Positions 1 to 6,853 of a DNA stretch of 11,041 nucleotides are shown piece after piece. Source of the stretch: Mucilaginibacter sp. (GTDB lineage: Bacteria > Bacteroidota > Bacteroidia > Sphingobacteriales > Sphingobacteriaceae); assembly GCA_014376655.1 (NCBI GenBank), contig JACMRC010000305.1, positions 1 to 11,041 on the forward strand, in the 5' to 3' direction. The notes below the pieces were generated by a model. It made no database searches, had not been told where the DNA came from, and was given only the letters and a program-made list of their open reading frames with translations. The translations under genes were made by a program, and so were the position numbers. The first letter of the stretch is position 1, and every line of letters starts with the position of its first letter.

Positions 1-547
1 CTCTGCCTGTGTTTTGATCTGTTCCTCTTAGCTCTACGTATACCACGTTTGGTAACCAGAAAGGGCCTCCTTCTATTTTTACAAATAAGCGGTTAAGCAT
101 CATTTGTTTTTGCGCTACTGTTGCGAAGATATGATATTTTCCGTCGTTTGCCTTCATCAAAAGCAGTGGAAATTTTTTGTATGATACAAATCTGACATCA
201 TATTGATCGTTTGACAGTTTTTTGGTTACTAAACCATATGCAAATTTACGCTGTATATAACTCAGTTCTTCTTTTTGCCCTTTTTCTGCATACCTTATCC
301 AGTATACATGTAACGGATTTTCTGGATCTATCTTACCACCTGGCGCATTTAATTCATAAATTATGGTATTGGTGTTGGCAGTACGTTGCATGTAAAATAA
401 CCTGCTAATATTTTCGGCAGGTACAGGGAATTTATCTTCCGGATCATCTGTAATTGTAGTGGGTTTGGTAGCCGATTTATCAACAGTTTTGCTTGCCGGT
501 AAATAAGAGCAAAAAGCAGTTAATAAAAATATAATAGATAATCTCAT
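1..547 (-). CDS. DUF4833 domain protein, secreted (3' end cut by window edge)
   Basis: This is an open frame of 182 codons starting at ATG 547-545 and running off the left edge, so the C-terminus is missing. The N-terminus (MRLSIIFLLTAFCSYLPA) looks like a Sec signal peptide. The cysteine at residue 13 does not sit in a good lipobox, so a periplasmic protein is more likely than a lipoprotein. The mature part contains stretches I associate with DUF4833: FPVPAENISRLFYMQR (about 40-55), NTIIYELN, PLHVYWIRYAEKG and ELSYIQRKFAYG (about 94-105). The molecular function of this family is unknown. The gene starts 12 bases after the CDP-alcohol phosphatidyltransferase stop codon, so the two are probably co-transcribed and translated in sequence. 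From the context I infer a role in making, modifying or placing inositol lipids in the envelope, but nothing in the protein itself shows a catalytic site. The family assignment is from memory of its conserved motifs. Confidence 0.82.
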   Translation of the reverse strand, partial: MRLSIIFLLTAFCSYLPASKTVDKSATKPTTITDDPEDKFPVPAENISRLFYMQRTANTNTIIYELNAPGGKIDPENPLHVYWIRYAEKGQKEELSYIQRKFAYGLVTKKLSNDQYDVRFVSYKKFPLLLMKANDGKYHIFATVAQKQMMLNRLFVKIEGGPFWLPNVVYVELRGTDQNTGR

Positions 548-559
548 CAATAGGTAACG

Positions 560-1276
560 TTAATTTTTCTCCAGCGTGTCAAGGCTTTTTTTCGCGTCTC
601 TTAATCGGTTAAATGCAGTTATGTTTGTTAATACAGCCAGTATGGTTATGGGTATAGTAAAAATAGACATGGTTTCAAATACGTGATACTTTATACCCGG
701 TGCATATAATTTATAATTACCTCCAATATACAACGAACTTACGCCACATATTATGGCAAATAAGCCAATGGTAACCACACGCTCGGGACGTTGCATTAGG
801 CCGCCTTTACATTCAACCCCTAAGCCTTCTGCACGTGCCCTAACATAACTTACCATCATAGATCCAATAAGTGCCATAAAGGCAAATATCGAGCTTAAAA
901 AGTAGTGCTGTGCAACCAGGTAATAACATATACCGAAGAACATGATCAACTCACTATATCTGTCCAATACCGAATCATAGAGCGCGCCAAAGATCGATTT
1001 CATATTACCCAGGCGCGCAACCTGTCCGTCAAGCATATCAAATAAGCCTGCAAATAAAATAAGGCCACCTGCCCAGCCTATGTAGCTCAAATCGCCACGG
1101 TTACCTTCTTCGCCACCTATAATAAATATCACAGCAACACCAATATTTAATACAAAGCCAATAGAGGTAACCATGTTAGGGGTAAGGCCCAGTTTTATTA
1201 AAACTTTAACAAAAGGGTCTATAACCTTGTAGATGCCTAATTGCAGACTTGTACGTAGTGAAGTTTGCTGTTCCAT
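560..1276 (-). CDS. CDP-alcohol phosphatidyltransferase, probable phosphatidylinositol-phosphate synthase
   Basis: This 238-residue integral membrane enzyme of the CDP-alcohol phosphatidyltransferase family has the complete signature D-x2-D-G-x2-A-R-x8-G-x3-D-x3-D. The residues are D80, D83, G84, A87, R88, G97, D101 and D105; the four aspartates bind the metal and CDP-diacylglycerol. Several hydrophobic segments follow (about 34-54, 65-80, 108-145, 168-185 and near the C-terminus), as expected for the six-helix fold. The arginine-rich stretches YVRARAE (144-150) and QRPERV (162-167) lie where phosphatidylinositol-phosphate synthases bind the inositol phosphate headgroup. The family alone does not fix the alcohol substrate. 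The presence of inositol-3-phosphate synthase and a PgpA homologue in the same locus makes inositol-3-phosphate plus CDP-diacylglycerol the best guess; phosphatidylglycerol-phosphate synthesis is the main alternative. The start codon is 3 bases downstream of the DUF5686 stop codon, indicating tight coupling. Confidence 0.88.
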   Translation of the reverse strand: MEQQTSLRTSLQLGIYKVIDPFVKVLIKLGLTPNMVTSIGFVLNIGVAVIFIIGGEEGNRGDLSYIGWAGGLILFAGLFDMLDGQVARLGNMKSIFGALYDSVLDRYSELIMFFGICYYLVAQHYFLSSIFAFMALIGSMMVSYVRARAEGLGVECKGGLMQRPERVVTIGLFAIICGVSSLYIGGNYKLYAPGIKYHVFETMSIFTIPITILAVLTNITAFNRLRDAKKSLDTLEKN

Positions 1277-1279
1277 TAA

Positions 1280-3838
1280 TTAAAAATCAAATTTTGCTCT
1301 TACACGAATACCAAATGGCGATACGTTTGGATGATCCAGGTAATTAAATCTCTTAACCGCGTCCACCCGTATAAATTTAAAAATATTTTCGACACCAACA
1401 CTACCCTCAATATAAGGCGTATTCCCTAACGAATAGGTGATAGGCTGACCAGTGCTTGTTACCGGGAACTGGTATAACGACGGATGAAGTGTCGGGTTAT
1501 TATTATCACTTAACTGGCCGTAAATTGCTTTAAATGATGCAACCTCGCGTAATTTAAGTGCTTTTAACAACGGGATCTTATTGAAGAAGAAACCCATAAA
1601 GTGTTGATCAAGGTTTAATGATACATACTGATCACTAACAAACTCTAAAAAGTTCATTAAGTTGTATGAGTATAGATCGTAGTTATAGCTTTGGTTAGCA
1701 CGGAAAACAGTAAGTAAAGGATAAGGCACCTGGCCAAATATCTTTCCGCCTTCAATAAAGCCGTCTACATAGCCCAACTGCGATAAATACTGACGTTTAT
1801 CAATACGCGCATGTATATTCTTATAACCATAAGCGCCGCCAAATGCATTTTTGAAACCCTGCGTATAATCAAGGCTCATTATCGGGTCTGGCCCTGGTAT
1901 TGGCTTGCGGTAAATTTTGCCCTGGAAAAATTTCTCGTTAGGGGCATAGCGCAATGTTAATGTAGCTTCTGATGTGGTAAGGTCATTTATCCTGCCCGTA
2001 TTATTGATAAAGTATAAAGACCCGGCCGGTGATTGTGTCCATTTTTTTAATAATAGCTGGTACGAGAAATGGCTTTCATATTCATGCATGTACTCGAACT
2101 TATAAAAGTCATTATACAAATACTTATCATTAACACCACGTTTAAATGACAATAAGAAGTTGTCCTGTTGTACAAACTGTAAGGCTGCACCCGGTATCTT
2201 AGTATCGCGCTGGAAGCTTGCCCTAAGATAATTTTGCGGAAACTTATATATAGACTTATCATTAAGCGAAAACGTGCCGCTTAAAAAACCTTTCCATTTT
2301 TTATCTGTAAAACCATACGCTCCATACGTTTCAAAATAATAACGCTTGCTCAATTCTGGTGTTGTACGGCCGCCAAATCGTAGTTTTAAACCTTCTACAG
2401 GGTTGAAACTATAAAATGTATTTGATGGGCCAATCTCAAATCCTGGAAAAGTTTTATACCCGGCCAACAGCAGCGTAGCTATATCTACAGTGCGCTGAAA
2501 CGACTTCATGTGCGATAAGCTATCAATGTTTTTATAAACTTTTGATTCGGCTTTCGTTAAAGTATCTAAACGATTTTGTGACCAAAATTGCTCGCTTCTG
2601 TGCTTAACTTCTTCTGATAATTCGTTCTCATCTGCTTTAGCAATGTAAGCTGTATCAGTCTGTGGCTTATTAACCACATAGTTTTTATAAGTAAGCGTAC
2701 GGATACCAAAGAATCCACCTGTTTTCCTTTTATTAACACCGAAATCTGCCAGGGTATTACTTTTACTTAGGTGATAACGGCCATCGGAGTTTTTCTCGAA
2801 ATCAAGATTAACCGTCATCGTCTTAACAAAATTAAGATTGATGTTTTTATTGATACCTAACTGTGCTTTTTGTACAGCATAATTGCTGTCAAGCGTAATA
2901 TAGATCTTGCCCTGGAAAAGCAGGTCCTGTGTATTGCGTGGTGTAAAGCTTAGCTCAACAAGTTTCTTATTATCCTCGGTAGTTATTGTGTCTGATATAA
3001 AATATTTATAAAAAGTAGGGGCACCGTTAGCAATAGGGCTTAAGAAGTTATTTGTGATAAGGTTGATGCTATTATCATAGATATCAACCTTATTATACAT
3101 GTACTTGAAAAACTGGCCGATACCTTCGTTATCAATAGCGCCACCAAAATCAACATTACGCTGGCCAAGTACTACTGTTCTTTCTTTTTCGGGATTTTTT
3201 CGGTAATAATATTGTGAGATCTTTTCGTCCAAAAACACAGGCAATAATGATGTGCCCGGTACTGTTGTGCTATCGCGATTGTCTAAAACAAACTTATATT
3301 TTCTAAAGAACTTTTTCTCGGCGATCTTGCTATTCAGGTTGGCGATAGAGAATTGCATCTTATCGTACTCTTTATACTCAACATAGTTATAATGCTCAGG
3401 GCGATTTTGTTCACGGTGCGCAATAACCTGGCGTATTAACTCAACCGCAGGGTTACCTTTATTGCGGTAACGGGGTTTTTTACCGGCCTTTATCTCTACT
3501 TCGCTCAACTCTTCCTGCGATGGAACCATTCGAATATTAACAACCTGTGCTTTACCCGGTACAATGTTTATTATAATATCTTTAAAGCCAATAAAGCTTG
3601 CTTTTATCTGTGTGTATTGTTTACTTGATGCTAATGAGTAGCGTCCGTCATTATCAGTAGGGCCAGCAATCGTACTGCCTGCAAAGCCAACAGTAACAAA
3701 AGGCATTGGCTCGTTCTTTTTAGTGCTACCATCAGTGATGATACCGGTAACACGTGTAGACTGTGCGAATAATGCTGAGGTGAAAAATAATAAGAAAGCT
3801 ATAAATGAAAACTTTCGGTATAAACTTTTAAAATCCAT
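1280..3838 (-). CDS. DUF5686 / carboxypeptidase regulatory-like outer-membrane protein
   Basis: This 852-residue protein starts with a signal peptide (about 1-26, hydrophobic FIAFLLFFTSALFAQ). A carboxypeptidase-regulatory-like beta-sandwich domain follows (about 29-115, with the typical VTGIITDG, DNDGRYSL and IKASFIGF pattern). The rest matches the DUF5686 architecture: a periplasmic part and a long series of alternating aromatic and polar segments that should form an outer-membrane beta-barrel. The chain ends in ...RVRAKFDF, whose terminal phenylalanine and alternating pattern fit a BAM recognition signal. There is no TonB plug or SusC signature, so it is not an ordinary TonB-dependent receptor. 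The precise function of the family is not known. The gene opens the downstream half of the lipid locus, after a 217-base gap, and is followed after 3 bases by the CDP-alcohol transferase. A role in delivering or anchoring lipids or lipid-linked material at the outer membrane is a guess from context. Confidence 0.87.
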   Translation of the reverse strand: MDFKSLYRKFSFIAFLLFFTSALFAQSTRVTGIITDGSTKKNEPMPFVTVGFAGSTIAGPTDNDGRYSLASSKQYTQIKASFIGFKDIIINIVPGKAQVVNIRMVPSQEELSEVEIKAGKKPRYRNKGNPAVELIRQVIAHREQNRPEHYNYVEYKEYDKMQFSIANLNSKIAEKKFFRKYKFVLDNRDSTTVPGTSLLPVFLDEKISQYYYRKNPEKERTVVLGQRNVDFGGAIDNEGIGQFFKYMYNKVDIYDNSINLITNNFLSPIANGAPTFYKYFISDTITTEDNKKLVELSFTPRNTQDLLFQGKIYITLDSNYAVQKAQLGINKNINLNFVKTMTVNLDFEKNSDGRYHLSKSNTLADFGVNKRKTGGFFGIRTLTYKNYVVNKPQTDTAYIAKADENELSEEVKHRSEQFWSQNRLDTLTKAESKVYKNIDSLSHMKSFQRTVDIATLLLAGYKTFPGFEIGPSNTFYSFNPVEGLKLRFGGRTTPELSKRYYFETYGAYGFTDKKWKGFLSGTFSLNDKSIYKFPQNYLRASFQRDTKIPGAALQFVQQDNFLLSFKRGVNDKYLYNDFYKFEYMHEYESHFSYQLLLKKWTQSPAGSLYFINNTGRINDLTTSEATLTLRYAPNEKFFQGKIYRKPIPGPDPIMSLDYTQGFKNAFGGAYGYKNIHARIDKRQYLSQLGYVDGFIEGGKIFGQVPYPLLTVFRANQSYNYDLYSYNLMNFLEFVSDQYVSLNLDQHFMGFFFNKIPLLKALKLREVASFKAIYGQLSDNNNPTLHPSLYQFPVTSTGQPITYSLGNTPYIEGSVGVENIFKFIRVDAVKRFNYLDHPNVSPFGIRVRAKFDF

Positions 3839-3961
3839 GTACTTATAAAATACAAACTTGTTTGCAGGGCCTTTGTTTATAACTTACGCTTATTAGAAAG
3901 AATAAGTTTGAAGCAATTTATGCTACCATCAGGGGCTTCATTAAGCTTGATAATTAGCGTG

Positions 3962-3969
3962 CAAAGGTA
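3962..3969 (-). promoter_or_regulatory. possible Bacteroidota -7 promoter element upstream of DUF5686 gene
   Basis: Read on the minus strand this is TACCTTTG, an exact match to the Bacteroidota -7 consensus TAnnTTTG. I found no TTG or TTTG at the usual distance upstream, so only half of the promoter is supported. It lies about 124 bases before the DUF5686 start codon. An 8-base match with two free positions can arise by chance. Confidence 0.35.
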
Positions 3970-3982
3970 AGTAAATACAATA

Positions 3983-4003
3983 GACTTCTGTGGTCAGAAA
4001 GTC
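3983..4003 (-). terminator. hairpin after the PgpA-family gene, possible weak terminator
   Basis: GACTTCTG (3983-3990) pairs with CAG-A-AAGTC (3995-4003), giving an eight-pair stem with one bulged A and a four-base loop. On the minus strand it is followed by the T-rich but interrupted stretch TATTGTATTTA. It lies about 50 bases after the PgpA-family stop codon (4056). The T-tract is poor, so an RNA processing or stability element is as likely as a terminator. Confidence 0.3.
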
Positions 4004-4055
4004 AAATAAAGGCAGGGAATTAACAAAATTTAACAGGTTTTACTAAACGCTGACA

Positions 4056-4508
4056 TTAGAAAAATTTTAGCCAGACAATTACCTGTAATACAATATTGGC
4101 GTATATACCCGCCAGTACATCATCGGCCATAACGCCCCAGCCGCCGGGCCATGCTTCCAATTTACGGATAAGTAAAGGCTTTAAAATATCAAAAAACCTG
4201 AACAGGATAAAGCCGATCAAGATATATGGAATAGTAACAGGTACAAATAACACAGTAATAAACATGCCGGCCAACTCATCAATAACTACCCGGCCATGGT
4301 CTTTACCCCAAATTGGTTCAACAATATTACCACTCCATACACCTAAGGCTGTTACCAAAATAATAAGCAGGATAGCATAGGGGATAGCCGGATCATTTTT
4401 AAAAAGAAAATACCAGCATATACAACCAAAAAAGGCCGCTATTGTACCAACACCTTTACCTAAGTAACCAATGCCAAAAACAGTAGCGGCCAGTTTATGA
4501 AATAGCAT
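4056..4508 (-). CDS. pgpA: PgpA-family lipid phosphatase (phosphatidylglycerophosphatase A homologue)
   Basis: This 150-residue membrane protein belongs to the phosphatidylglycerophosphatase A family. Family landmarks are visible in order: a glycine-rich first helix with GIGYLGKGVGT (12-22), GRVVIDELAGMF (about 72-83) with the acidic IDE motif, FRFFDILKP (about 103-111), and GGWGVMADDVLAGIYAN (about 121-137) with the metal-binding aspartate pair. The length fits the family, and four hydrophobic segments agree with an inner-membrane enzyme. The start codon is 2 bases after the inositol-3-phosphate synthase stop codon, so the two are almost certainly co-translated. Given this context I think the natural substrate may be phosphatidylinositol phosphate, dephosphorylated to phosphatidylinositol, rather than phosphatidylglycerol phosphate. 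I recall that a phosphatase of this kind serves that step in the Bacteroides thetaiotaomicron inositol lipid cluster. The sequence alone cannot separate the two activities. Confidence 0.88.
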   Translation of the reverse strand: MLFHKLAATVFGIGYLGKGVGTIAAFFGCICWYFLFKNDPAIPYAILLIILVTALGVWSGNIVEPIWGKDHGRVVIDELAGMFITVLFVPVTIPYILIGFILFRFFDILKPLLIRKLEAWPGGWGVMADDVLAGIYANIVLQVIVWLKFF

Positions 4509-4510
4509 TC

Positions 4511-5833
4511 TTATTTTGCTTCAACTAAATCTTCGTAATAATCTAAACCTAAGTGAGTTATTAAATCTTCGCCCATTAAGTAGCGCAAAGTGTTTTCTAA
4601 CTTAATTAATTGTTTAAATATATCATTTTCTGCAGGTAAGCCCGGTGCGGTTTGCGGCGATTTTAAGTAAAATGATAACCACTCCTGGATCCCGCTCATG
4701 CCAGCACGTTTAGCAAAATCACTAAACAAAGCCAGATCCAAAGCAATTGGTGCAGCTAAGATAGAGTCGCGGCAAAGGAAGTTGATCTTGATCTGCATTT
4801 TATAGCCCAACCAACCGAAAATGTCAATGTTATCCCAGCTTTCTTTGTTATCGCCATGCGGCGGATAGTAGTTAATGCGGATCTTATGGAAAATATCACC
4901 GTATAACTCAGGGTTATCTTCAGGTTTAAAAATATCTTCTAATACACCCAGCTTTGATACTTCTTTAGTTTTAAAGTTATCCGGATCATCTAACACCAAC
5001 CCATCGCGGTTACCAAGGATATTGGTAGAGAACCAACCATGGACACCTAATGACCTTGCCGCAAGGCCCGGTGCTAAAATGGTTTTCATTAAAGTTTGGC
5101 CTGTTTTAAAATCTTTACCAGCAATAGGTGTTTGCGTCATCTTAGCCAGGTCTATCAATGCAGGGATGTCCACAGTTAAGTTTGGCGCGCCATTAGAGAA
5201 TGGAATGCCTAATTTTAAAGCTGCATAAGCGTAGATCATGCTCGGAGCTATCAATTTATCATCGGCTTTTAAACCAGCCTCAAATTTATCTAAAGTGCTA
5301 TGTACATCTGATGCTTCGTAGTAGATCTCTGTTGATCCGCACCATACCAATACTACACGATCAAGCCCATTCTCTTCTTTAAAGTTCTGGATGTCTTCCA
5401 TTACCTGCTGAGCTAATTCATAACGGGTGCCAGTTTTAACGTGCGTAGCAGTAAGGTTTTTGGCATAGTTTTGATCAAAAGCTGCTGTCATTGGCTTTAT
5501 TCTTTCTAATTCTTCTTTAACGGAAAATAACAAGCCCGGTTCAAGTACTTTAGCGTTCATGGCCGACTCATAAACGTTATCGGTATACACATCCCAGCCA
5601 CCCCAAACAATATCGCTTAGGCTTGCTAATGGTATAAAGTCTTTAATTTTGGGGCGACGATTCTCGGTACGCTTACCTAAACGGATGGTACCCATTTGAG
5701 TATGCGAACCTATGGGTTGCGATAACCCTTTTTTTACCGATTCGACACCGGCAATTAATGTAGTTGCTACGGCTCCCAAACCCGGCAACAATATGCCAAG
5801 TTTCCCCTCGGCAGGTTTAATGTTGTTTTTCAT
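4511..5833 (-). CDS. ino1: myo-inositol-3-phosphate synthase
   Basis: This 440-residue cytosolic NAD-dependent enzyme converts glucose-6-phosphate to 1D-myo-inositol-3-phosphate. The N-terminal Rossmann motif is GLGAVATT (18-25). Family landmarks follow: SDIVWGGWD (73-81), VWCGSTE (163-169), the catalytic segment AGKDFKTGQT (238-247, with K243 matching a catalytic lysine of the yeast enzyme), NILGNRDG (271-278), TKEVSK (289-294) and INFLCRDSILAAP (350-362). The length lies between the short actinobacterial and the roughly 500-residue eukaryotic enzymes. The ATG at 5833 places the nucleotide-binding loop close to the N-terminus, as expected. The gene follows the epimerase-like gene after 33 bases and precedes the PgpA-family gene by 2 bases. 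It supplies the headgroup for the CDP-alcohol phosphatidyltransferase encoded further down. No key residue appears to be missing. Confidence 0.95.
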   Translation of the reverse strand: MKNNIKPAEGKLGILLPGLGAVATTLIAGVESVKKGLSQPIGSHTQMGTIRLGKRTENRRPKIKDFIPLASLSDIVWGGWDVYTDNVYESAMNAKVLEPGLLFSVKEELERIKPMTAAFDQNYAKNLTATHVKTGTRYELAQQVMEDIQNFKEENGLDRVVLVWCGSTEIYYEASDVHSTLDKFEAGLKADDKLIAPSMIYAYAALKLGIPFSNGAPNLTVDIPALIDLAKMTQTPIAGKDFKTGQTLMKTILAPGLAARSLGVHGWFSTNILGNRDGLVLDDPDNFKTKEVSKLGVLEDIFKPEDNPELYGDIFHKIRINYYPPHGDNKESWDNIDIFGWLGYKMQIKINFLCRDSILAAPIALDLALFSDFAKRAGMSGIQEWLSFYLKSPQTAPGLPAENDIFKQLIKLENTLRYLMGEDLITHLGLDYYEDLVEAK

Positions 5834-5866
5834 TGTGTGAATTAAAATATATAGATATTAACGAAA

Positions 5867-6853
5867 TTATAACCATTTATTATCCCTGTACCATTTAAGG
5901 GTTTCGGTTAAACCGGCCGCCAAGAGGTACTGTGGATAAAAGCCAAGCTCCTGCTTTGCCAGTTCAATACTGCACGACCAGTTAACAGCAGTTAACTCGT
6001 CCAGTTTTTCAAGATTTAAAATAGGGGCTGTATTTCTCAAAGAACTTGCTTTTTCTGACACTGCCGCAATTAATTTTACAAAATTTACCAAAAGATGAAT
6101 TTTGAGCGTTTTTACGTTCAGGATGGTCTTTGTTAGCTGGCCTAATTCATACTTATCGTAAAAATTGCCATCGCTTAAATTGTAAGTGTTATTGACGCCG
6201 GTATATAAAGCTCTTATACTTGCCTTGGCTAAATCGGTTACGTAAATAAAACTTAGCTTTTGTTGGCCGCGGCCAATGTATGCTTCAAGGCGTTTACTTA
6301 CCTGTTTAAAGAAAATAAAAATCCCTGTATCGCGTGGGCCATAAACAGCAGTAGGGCGTAAAATAATATAGTTTAAATTCTTTACTGCTCTAAGCTTATG
6401 CTCGGCCAATAGCTTGCTTTTTCCGTACGCCGTAATAGGGTTGGGGTTTGTATCTTCAGTTATAATGCCGTTCATGCCTTTTAGCGGGCCTATTGCAGCA
6501 AGGCTGCTTATTAATACAAACTTTTTTAAATTGATACCAGATTGTACGGCCGCGTTTGCAAGGTTTGCGGTATAATCAGCGTTTATCAGATCATATTCAT
6601 CAGCTGATATGGCACGCGTGACACCCGCCGCATGTATGATATAATCGTATTGTTTATCCTTTAGTTCTGATTTTAAGGATTCAATATCGCTGTAGTCCAG
6701 ATACACATATTGTATCGGCAAGTCTTTAAGATGATCTACTTTGCTGTTTTTCCTGACTGCCGCGTATACTTCGAGATTGTTTTGCAGCGCTTCAACTATA
6801 AGGTGATATCCCACAAAGCCGCTGGCGCCGGTTATTAAAACCTTCTCTTTCAT
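5867..6853 (-). CDS. NAD-dependent epimerase/dehydratase-family reductase, candidate 3-ketosphinganine reductase
   Basis: This 328-residue protein is an extended short-chain dehydrogenase. The nucleotide-binding loop TGASGFVG is at 8-15, HAAG at 74-77, a serine pair at 116-117 and the catalytic YGKSK (Y143, K147) in the usual place, followed by LRPTAVYGPRD (165-175). The catalytic residues are therefore intact. The start codon overlaps the end of the GNAT-like gene by four bases (ATGA, 6850-6853), a classical sign of translational coupling. The family is broad and includes sugar epimerases and dihydroflavonol-type reductases. A link to sphingolipids is inferred from position: proteins of this type act as the ceramide-pathway ketoreductase (CerR) in Caulobacter. 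Here the gene sits beside serine palmitoyltransferase and a GNAT-like protein. A sugar-modifying role is the alternative. Confidence 0.85.
   Translation of the reverse strand: MKEKVLITGASGFVGYHLIVEALQNNLEVYAAVRKNSKVDHLKDLPIQYVYLDYSDIESLKSELKDKQYDYIIHAAGVTRAISADEYDLINADYTANLANAAVQSGINLKKFVLISSLAAIGPLKGMNGIITEDTNPNPITAYGKSKLLAEHKLRAVKNLNYIILRPTAVYGPRDTGIFIFFKQVSKRLEAYIGRGQQKLSFIYVTDLAKASIRALYTGVNNTYNLSDGNFYDKYELGQLTKTILNVKTLKIHLLVNFVKLIAAVSEKASSLRNTAPILNLEKLDELTAVNWSCSIELAKQELGFYPQYLLAAGLTETLKWYRDNKWL

Larger units (their letters stand above)
3839..4055 (-). other. 217-base intergenic gap inside the lipid locus
   Basis: No coding region is apparent between the PgpA-family gene and the DUF5686 gene. 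It is the only long gap between the GNAT-like gene and the left edge. Read on the minus strand it contains a hairpin (3983-4003) followed by a TACCTTTG element (3969-3962), an order compatible with partial termination and a new start of transcription. The stretch 3839-3960 is AT-rich and holds only weak A/T inverted repeats, for example CTTATT/AATAAG at 3889-3906. The leader of the DUF5686 gene would be more than 100 bases long if the promoter guess is right. Confidence 0.5.

Noticed and set aside
211..408. Plus-strand open frame of 65 codons
   Set aside because: It lies opposite the DUF4833 gene, whose minus-strand frame shows clear family motifs; the plus-strand product has none.
3901..3939. 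GAAGC...GCTTC hairpin in the DUF5686 leader as a riboswitch
   Set aside because: The stem is five bases with a loop of about 20, and no known riboswitch core is recognisable.
4875..5382. Plus-strand open frames opposite inositol-3-phosphate synthase
   Set aside because: They are antisense to highly conserved catalytic segments and have no recognisable motif, signal peptide or start context.
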